From: Oscillospiraceae bacterium
Lineage (GTDB): Bacteria > Bacillota > Clostridia > Oscillospirales > JAAYXM01
Direction of reading: 5' to 3'
Assembly (NCBI GenBank): GCA_015068085.1
Contig: SVLF01000029.1
Span: 1 to 33,959 of the forward strand
Length of the DNA: 33,959 nucleotides
Every line of letters starts with the position of its first letter. Position 1 is the stretch's first letter. The notes under the pieces are model-generated. The model had not been told where the DNA came from. It did no database searches and was given only the letters and a program-made list of their open reading frames with translations. Position numbers and translations under genes: made by a program. Shown here in pieces: positions 29,657-33,959 of the stretch.

Positions 29657-30997
29657 ATGCATAAAATAACTGTTGATTTCAATGAAACCGTCGGGAAAAT
29701 TAAACCCGTTCACTCAATGTGCTGCGCTCCGTATTCTGCGCCTATGGGACCTCGGCAAAAGCACATAGAGCGTTTTTTCAAAGCCGGAAACATTCCTTTT
29801 TGCAGACTTCATGACTGCTGCGGAGCATACGGCGGAGCTCGATTTGTTGACGTTCCGAATATATTCCGCGATTTTGACGCGGATGAAAACGACCCTGCAA
29901 ACTATGATTTTCATTATACCGATGAATATATAACGGCTATACAAAAGTCAGGCTGCGAAGCATATTACAGGCTCGGAACGACGATTGAGTGGGGATCAAA
30001 AAAATACACCTCCGTTCCGCCTTGCGATTTTGCAAAGTGGGCAAGGATTTGTGAGCATATTGTAATGCATTACAATGAGGGCTGGGCAAACGGCTTTCAT
30101 TATAATATTACATATTGGGAGATATGGAACGAGCCGGAAAACCCGGGCAATGAGTTCGGAAAATCGCAGTGGACCGGAACCAAAGAAGAGTTCTATGAGC
30201 TTTACAGGATTACGTCAAAGCATTTAAAACAACGCTTTCCAAAGCTGAAAATCGGTGGATACGGCGGATGCGGCTTTTATACGCTGACCAGAACTGACAT
30301 TCCGGATTCTTACAACGAGTTTATCCCGTTCTTTACGGATTTTCTTGAATATGTAAAGAAAAACGATTGTCCGCTTGATTTTTATTCATGGCACATATAC
30401 ACAAGTGATATAAATGAGCTTGCGGCCCACGCAAAATATGCGCGCGAGACGCTCGATAAATACGGCTTTGAAAAGACGGAAAGCCATCTTAACGAATGGA
30501 ACATCGGTACTGAGGGTGAGAGCTTTCTCTTAAAGCATTCCGCAACCGCTGCGGCATTTGCGGCTGCTGTTATGTGCCTGCTTCAAAACACGGATTACGT
30601 TGATATGGCAATGTATTATTGCTTTTCTTATGCAGGGAAATATAACGGGCTTCTTGACCAGAATGACGGCTCGATTTGCCCTCCGTGGTATTCCTTTGAG
30701 GCATTCGGTGAGCTGTATGGGCTCGGCGAGAGAATTAAAACGGAGACCGACGGAGAGGTGTATGCAACAGCTGCGAAAAATGGCGAAGATTACGCAATTC
30801 TTGCGGCAAATTATTCAAGCAATGATGGTGAAGCTTCTGTTTGCTTTTGCGGACTTGGCGGAGAAAAGACGCTGTCTGTCAGCTATATTGATGATAAGCG
30901 CACACTCTCCGAGGAAATGAGCTGCACCGTTCCTTCATGCGGAGAGCTGAAAATAAAGCTTCCGGAAAGCACAGTTGCATTGATAAGAATAAGATAG
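29657..30997 (+). CDS. Clan GH-A glycoside hydrolase, GH39-like (beta-xylosidase type)
   Basis: The 446-residue protein is a cytosolic (no signal peptide) TIM-barrel glycosidase. EIWNEPEN at about 155-162 places the acid/base Glu159 in the NEP motif of clan GH-A, and HLNEWN at about 277-282 gives Glu280 as the likely nucleophile. A C-terminal beta-sandwich follows from about residue 370. GH39 members are beta-xylosidases and related retaining enzymes; the exact substrate is unknown. The ATG at 29657 is preferred over the upstream in-frame ATG at 29600, which lies inside the operator repeat. Being intracellular, it probably acts on short imported oligosaccharides. Confidence 0.82.
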   Translation: MHKITVDFNETVGKIKPVHSMCCAPYSAPMGPRQKHIERFFKAGNIPFCRLHDCCGAYGGARFVDVPNIFRDFDADENDPANYDFHYTDEYITAIQKSGCEAYYRLGTTIEWGSKKYTSVPPCDFAKWARICEHIVMHYNEGWANGFHYNITYWEIWNEPENPGNEFGKSQWTGTKEEFYELYRITSKHLKQRFPKLKIGGYGGCGFYTLTRTDIPDSYNEFIPFFTDFLEYVKKNDCPLDFYSWHIYTSDINELAAHAKYARETLDKYGFEKTESHLNEWNIGTEGESFLLKHSATAAAFAAAVMCLLQNTDYVDMAMYYCFSYAGKYNGLLDQNDGSICPPWYSFEAFGELYGLGERIKTETDGEVYATAAKNGEDYAILAANYSSNDGEASVCFCGLGGEKTLSVSYIDDKRTLSEEMSCTVPSCGELKIKLPESTVALIRIR

Positions 30998-31010
30998 AAA
31001 ACGGAAAAAT

Positions 31011-31044
31011 GAGACTGCGGAAAAACGTATGTTACCGCAGTCTC
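31011..31044. terminator. Bidirectional terminator between GH39-like and second AraC genes
   Basis: GAGACTGCGG (31011-31020) pairs perfectly with CCGCAGTCTC (31035-31044) around a 14-base loop. It lies between two convergent genes; T-runs are modest on both sides. Confidence 0.7.
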
Positions 31045-31054
31045 GTGTGTTATT

Positions 31055-32044
31055 CTAAAAGAATTCATATTCATGAGAAACAAAGTTATGAGTGGAAAAT
31101 TTGTTTTTGTCGTAAAAAGAGCCTTTTGAGTGTCTTTTGCGCAGTTCTCCCGCCGGAGCACCGTAATATTTTTTTAAAAGCTTTTCCATATATGTTATAT
31201 TGCCGAATCCGCACATATCGGAGATATAATCAAAAGAAAAGGGGGAGAACACACAAAGATGAAATGCATGGCGTATTCGTATCATCTGAAGATAAATAGA
31301 GTGTGTTGTTCCGGTGAAAAGCTTGAAATATTTATAAAATTCCGATTGGCAAAGTGTTGATATCCGGACAAGCTCCGGACCATAAATCTTTTGAGAATAG
31401 TTTTTGTGCAGATGGGAGCAGACGGATACGAGATGTGCTAATTTGTTTTCTATAACGGAACGGTAGTGCGGCAGGCTGTCATCCGGAAGAGAAAACTGCG
31501 GAAAGGAAAAAAGCTGGATAAGAAGCGCCTTTATTTCTTCTGCATCGTTTGAAGATGAAAAATAATCATATGCACAAAGAAGGTTCATAATAGAATCAAA
31601 ACGCTCTTTCTCCTCACCGTGGAAATTTATAACGGTTTTGAGTGTTTGCGTTGATGACAGAGAAAAACGGTACAGAAAAAGATGGGATATTATGAGGGTT
31701 CTGTACGGCTCCGGCAAAGTCTTGAAAAAGGAAAATGAACCGTCAATGCAAATCAGAACGGTTTCGCGGTCCGGAAATATTTCAAATCCGTGGTAAACGC
31801 CCGGCGGAATGATAACGAACGAGCCGGCATCATATATTTCCGATTTTTCATCAATAAGGTGGCGGTAAGAGCCTTTTTCGCAGTACCAGACCTGGGGAAA
31901 ATCGTGATAGTGATAGTCGGATATAAAATCAGAGGTATAGGTCACCCTTCTTGTAACGAACCGCAACGGGAAAGACGCAAAACGGGCATAACTGGGATGA
32001 ATGAGACCGGTAGAAAAGGTGTTGCTCAGAAGTATTTTATCCAA
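31055..32044 (-). CDS. Second AraC family transcriptional regulator
   Basis: The 329-residue protein has an N-terminal cupin-like domain (DYHYHDFPQVWYCEKGSY near residue 42, SFVIIPPGVYHGFEI near 75) and C-terminal AraC helices (ELVRISTLCQSEFYKYFKLF, then FDYISDMCGFGNITYMEKLL, ending in KKYYGAPAGELRKRH). The start is TTG at 32044, seven bases after GGAGGTG; no ATG fits. It is transcribed from a consensus promoter (TTGACA-17-TATAAT, 32079-32107). Flanked by two glycosidase genes whose promoters share the ATATGATAA repeat, it is the best candidate for the protein that binds it; this is inference. Confidence 0.88.
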   Translation of the reverse strand: MDKILLSNTFSTGLIHPSYARFASFPLRFVTRRVTYTSDFISDYHYHDFPQVWYCEKGSYRHLIDEKSEIYDAGSFVIIPPGVYHGFEIFPDRETVLICIDGSFSFFKTLPEPYRTLIISHLFLYRFSLSSTQTLKTVINFHGEEKERFDSIMNLLCAYDYFSSSNDAEEIKALLIQLFSFPQFSLPDDSLPHYRSVIENKLAHLVSVCSHLHKNYSQKIYGPELVRISTLCQSEFYKYFKLFTGTTHSIYLQMIRIRHAFHLCVFSPFSFDYISDMCGFGNITYMEKLLKKYYGAPAGELRKRHSKGSFYDKNKFSTHNFVSHEYEFF

Positions 32045-32078
32045 ATTTCTTCACCTCCGGAGTTGGTTTATATATAGA

Positions 32079-32107
32079 ATTATAGTAATAATCAGGGAGA
32101 ATGTCAA
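32079..32107 (-). promoter_or_regulatory. Consensus promoter of the second AraC gene
   Basis: On the minus strand TTGACA (32102-32107) and TATAAT (32079-32084) match consensus with a 17-base spacer, about 35 bases ahead of the TTG start. Confidence 0.85.
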
Positions 32108-32128
32108 CATATACAGCAATAAATATTT

Positions 32129-32254
32129 GTGTTTTTACAGCAAAAAAAGCATAAAAAAGGAACTGTTAAAATACTTTGGAATGGGCAAACTGAACCCGAA
32201 GTAGTACATAGGTACGTCGAGAGGTTCAGTTTGTTCATAGCAAAAAGGCTATAA
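32129..32254 (+). pseudogene. Possible small gene or 3' gene remnant
   Basis: A plus-strand frame closed upstream by a stop reads 41 residues with a protein-like end (KILWNGQTEPEVV, HRYVERFSLFIAKRL) and a TAA at 32252-32254, eight bases before a perfect hairpin terminator. There is no ATG and no usable ribosome site (a GTG at 32129 only). It may be the remaining end of a decayed gene, or chance coding across a structured element: the inverted repeat 32186-32233 lies within it. Confidence 0.25.
32186..32233. repeat. Inverted repeat in the gap between AraC and GH20-like genes
   Basis: CAAACTGAACC (32186-32196) and GGTTCAGTTTG (32223-32233) form a perfect 11-base inverted repeat. Inside it lie GTAC-ATAG-GTAC and CGA/TCG, so the whole can fold into one long hairpin. 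A plus-strand RNA would continue to the terminator at 32262-32290. A seven-codon frame beginning ATGGGC (32182) also runs into the first arm. Function unknown. Confidence 0.6.
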
Positions 32255-32261
32255 AATTTGA

Positions 32262-32290
32262 GAAAACCCGAAATTTTCGGGTTTTCTTCA
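32262..32290. terminator. Perfect hairpin terminator in the 32108-32387 gap
   Basis: GAAAACCCGAA (32262-32272) pairs with TTCGGGTTTTC (32276-32286) around three bases, followed by TTCAT and with A/T runs in the stem ends, so it can serve both strands. It could stop the minus-strand GH20-like transcript or a short plus-strand RNA. From 32291 to 32387 nothing else was seen. Confidence 0.8.
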
Positions 32291-32387
32291 TAAATTGGCG
32301 TTTGTTTATTGAAATATCATTTAGATATACTTATTTTTACTGCCTTTTTGCGTTCCGGAGTTTTTTTACAGTTCATTCACGTAAAAG

Positions 32388-33326
32388 CTATCTTTCTTCC
32401 GGATATACCTCTTTTTTTGCATATCCGAAGGTATAGATATCATGCATATGTCCGTAGTAAAGATGAGGGTAGGTTTTCAGCCACGAAGCAGTCATATATC
32501 CGCAAAGGGTGTTGGTTAAGTGCTCTTTGCAGTATGCCATTGTCCATCTGTCGTTACTGCTCATTGTGTATGTAGAACAGGTGGGAACCTGGTCATATCC
32601 CCATTCCTCAAGAGTGCGGTAAAAACGCACCCACGGAATATCCTCATGAACAAGCCCGTAATGGTAATTTGACATAAGAACATCCTTTGAAATGTTCTTG
32701 CGGAACGCTTCTTCGCCGCCGAAATCCTCAACGCTTTTGAAATCAACCCACATCCACGGACGGACACCGTTGTCAAAGCATACTTTGAAGAGCGCCTTTG
32801 CATCCTCCGTTTTTTTATTCGGTGAGCGCATTACCTTAACATCAAAATATTCCTGATACTGGTTTTCCTCTTCAAGACCGAGGTGGAAAAATTCGGGCTT
32901 ATTAAAAATATCAATAGTTTCTTCAACAACATCACGGCAGACCTTGTTATAGGTTTCGGTGCCGACCATAAGGGCATAATCCTGAAGCCATGCATTATGA
33001 GCGTTTGAAAAATTGAACTTCGGTAGTGGGGTAAGCCCGAGCGAACGAAGACGTGCAAGCTCCTCTGCAAATTCTTTTTTATCAAGACTTCCGGTAACTG
33101 CAAGCTCGGGGTGCGACTCAAGCTTCACAGCCTCGCCCATATCAATAAGGACGGTGTTAAAGCCGTGCTTCGGAAGCTCGGAGGTTAGTTGCCGCCAGAG
33201 CTTCATATCCGTTTTCAGTGTGTCGGAATACGGAGTCGGATGATATTCTCCCTTTCTTCCCCACATATTTGTACCTAAATGAAGAAGGGTTGCCCACATG
33301 GGAGAGCCGTTAATTATTTTTTTCAT
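32388..33326 (-). CDS. GH20-like TIM-barrel protein, putative glycosidase
   Basis: The 312-residue protein lacks a signal peptide and reads as a TIM barrel: PMWATLLHLGTNMWG near the start, GFNTVLIDMGEAVKL near 55, FFHLGLEEENQ at about 146-156, and NGVRPWMWVDF near 187. HLGLEEE recalls the HxGxDE catalytic motif of GH20 hexosaminidases with Glu in place of Asp. The length covers only the barrel, with no N-terminal beta domain. I treat it as a distant glycosidase-like protein of unknown substrate. The ATG at 33326 follows GGAGGT by about eight bases. It is transcribed divergently from a secreted protein through the shared 33407-33530 control region. Confidence 0.6.
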   Translation of the reverse strand: MKKIINGSPMWATLLHLGTNMWGRKGEYHPTPYSDTLKTDMKLWRQLTSELPKHGFNTVLIDMGEAVKLESHPELAVTGSLDKKEFAEELARLRSLGLTPLPKFNFSNAHNAWLQDYALMVGTETYNKVCRDVVEETIDIFNKPEFFHLGLEEENQYQEYFDVKVMRSPNKKTEDAKALFKVCFDNGVRPWMWVDFKSVEDFGGEEAFRKNISKDVLMSNYHYGLVHEDIPWVRFYRTLEEWGYDQVPTCSTYTMSSNDRWTMAYCKEHLTNTLCGYMTASWLKTYPHLYYGHMHDIYTFGYAKKEVYPEER

Positions 33327-33406
33327 TCAAAATTACCTCCGGTATAATGTTCTTTCAAGCGTCCAATGGCTTGCGATGCAAGGTGTTGGATTTGCGCTGT
33401 GAGTTT

Positions 33407-33435
33407 ATTATACCATGGAGTATCTTGGGATCTTA
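33407..33435 (-). promoter_or_regulatory. Promoter of the GH20-like gene
   Basis: On the minus strand TAAGAT (33430-33435) and TATAAT (33407-33412) are 17 bases apart. The -35 is the outer end of the left arm of the inverted repeat 33430-33507, directly next to ATATGA. Confidence 0.7.
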
Positions 33436-33507
33436 TCATATTTTATGTTTCGGCAAAGCTTTGAAAATGAAAACATTACCGGTAAAAAACATAAAATATG
33501 ATAAGAT
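33430..33507. repeat. Perfect 21-base inverted repeat between divergent promoters
   Basis: The arms at 33430-33450 and 33487-33507 are exact reverse complements over 21 bases, separated by 36 bases that hold the palindrome CAAAGCTTTG (33453-33462). Each arm reads outward AAACATAAAATATGA then TAAGAT, where TAAGAT is the -35 of the promoter on that side. The layout fits a dimeric activator bound beside each -35, with or without a loop. Confidence 0.85.
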
Positions 33508-33530
33508 TGCGTGTTGCGTTGTGTTACAAT
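33502..33530 (+). promoter_or_regulatory. Promoter of the secreted protein gene
   Basis: TAAGAT (33502-33507) and TACAAT (33525-33530) are 17 bases apart, mirroring the promoter on the other side. The leader also contains the small hairpin ATGGTT/AACCAT (33550-33566) ahead of the ribosome site. Confidence 0.7.
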
Positions 33531-33585
33531 CAGTTTATAAAATTTTACGATGGTTTTAAGAACCATTTCAGAGGAGGAAAAATAC

Positions 33586-33959
33586 ATGAAAAAATTTATG
33601 AAAAGAACAGGAGTGCTTTTGGTGGCGCTGTGCCTTGTTGCGTCGCTCATGCCAAGCTTTGCGCTTGCAACAGTGGTCGGTGAGGTAACGGTTGATTTTA
33701 CAACGGCAGAGATAACGGGGCTTAAAACTGCTGATTGCACACCTCCGGCTAAAGTGGAAGGTGAGGGCTTTGCAGCGGTTGAGAGTGAAACTACCACGAC
33801 TAAGGGACAGCAAACTGCAAGAAATTTTAATGGTGTAAAAATTAACCTTTTGTACATCCAGACGGCGAAGCAGTCGTGGATTACTCACAGTACACCGAAA
33901 GAAGCGCAGTGGACAATTGAGGTTGATATGAAAACAACCGAGCCCGGATGGTATGACAT
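33586..33959 (+). CDS. Secreted protein, N-terminal part, cut by window edge
   Basis: AGGAGG precedes an ATG at 33586 that stays open to the window end (124 residues). The first 28 residues are a Sec signal peptide: KKFMKR, then the hydrophobic VLLVALCLVASL, and a likely signal peptidase I site after FALA. The mature part is beta-rich and Thr-rich (VTVDFTTAEITGL, then INLLYIQTAKQSWI, WTIEVDMKT), like the start of a large surface or extracellular carbohydrate-active protein, but no family can be named from this piece. It shares its regulatory region with the GH20-like gene, so a role in using the same glycan is likely by inference. Confidence 0.8.
   Translation, partial: MKKFMKRTGVLLVALCLVASLMPSFALATVVGEVTVDFTTAEITGLKTADCTPPAKVEGEGFAAVESETTTTKGQQTARNFNGVKINLLYIQTAKQSWITHSTPKEAQWTIEVDMKTTEPGWYD

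Noticed and set aside
32001-32204. 67-residue plus-strand frame over the second AraC promoter
   Set aside because: It begins inside the AraC gene on the opposite strand and crosses its promoter; no ribosome site.
1-33959. CRISPR arrays, tRNA/rRNA genes, transposases and integrases
   Set aside because: No regularly spaced repeats, no cloverleaf or rRNA signatures, and no transposase or integrase motifs were seen, although the island must have moved by some means.

Overview
The window looks like the chromosome of an anaerobic, spore-forming Firmicute of the Clostridia, probably a gut Oscillospirales/Ruminococcaceae relative. The reasons are SpoIIID, a BofC-like protein, YaaL (DUF2508), Firmicute-style AGGAGG ribosome binding sites, frequent TTG/GTG starts and strong TTGACA/TATAAT promoters. 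No rRNA, tRNA, CRISPR array or intact insertion sequence was found.

Region 1 (1-11188, all minus strand) is an accessory island. Ten genes are packed with gaps under 30 bases or small overlaps. In transcription order they are: a four-helix membrane protein and a soluble partner (Kiwa-like in layout only), a type III-like DNA methyltransferase (Mod), a helicase-nuclease (Res), TcmP and its three-Cys partner (DUF5131/phage Gp37-Gp68 family), a 65-residue zinc ribbon, a RibD/DHFR-like reductase, a MATE exporter, and a DUF262 (GmrSD-type) protein cut by the window edge. Next to it lie a broken XRE repressor (11244-11400) and, on the plus strand, an AbrB-type antitoxin plus HipA-like kinase pair (11589-12937). 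A stray gene 3' end at 13000-13122 may mark the island's right border.

Region 2 (13200-19800) is core-like: a short DtxR/MntR regulator; an AbrB regulator overlapping a methionine gamma-lyase-family PLP enzyme, then an EamA-type transporter, a GNAT acetyltransferase and a heavy-metal-binding chaperone; then, on the minus strand, sporulation-linked genes (spoIIID with a sigma-E-like promoter, a PRK06851-type P-loop protein, a BofC-C domain protein, yaaL). A 45-residue Cys/Gly/Asn-rich membrane peptide is encoded on the plus strand between them.

Region 3 (19982-33959) is sugar metabolism around a housekeeping block. An AraC regulator diverges from an operon of two TIM-barrel isomerase/epimerases and one Gfo/Idh/MocA dehydrogenase. 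A GyrB/ParE and GyrA/ParC-type topoisomerase pair follows, then a small unknown protein with a PfkB sugar kinase. A clan GH-A (GH39-like) glycosidase, a second AraC regulator, a GH20-like TIM-barrel protein and the start of a secreted protein end the window. The glycosidase promoter region and the divergent GH20-like/secreted-protein promoters share an inverted ATATGATAA motif placed directly against weak -35 elements. This suggests a small sugar regulon, perhaps run by the second AraC protein, and is the most informative non-coding signal in the window.
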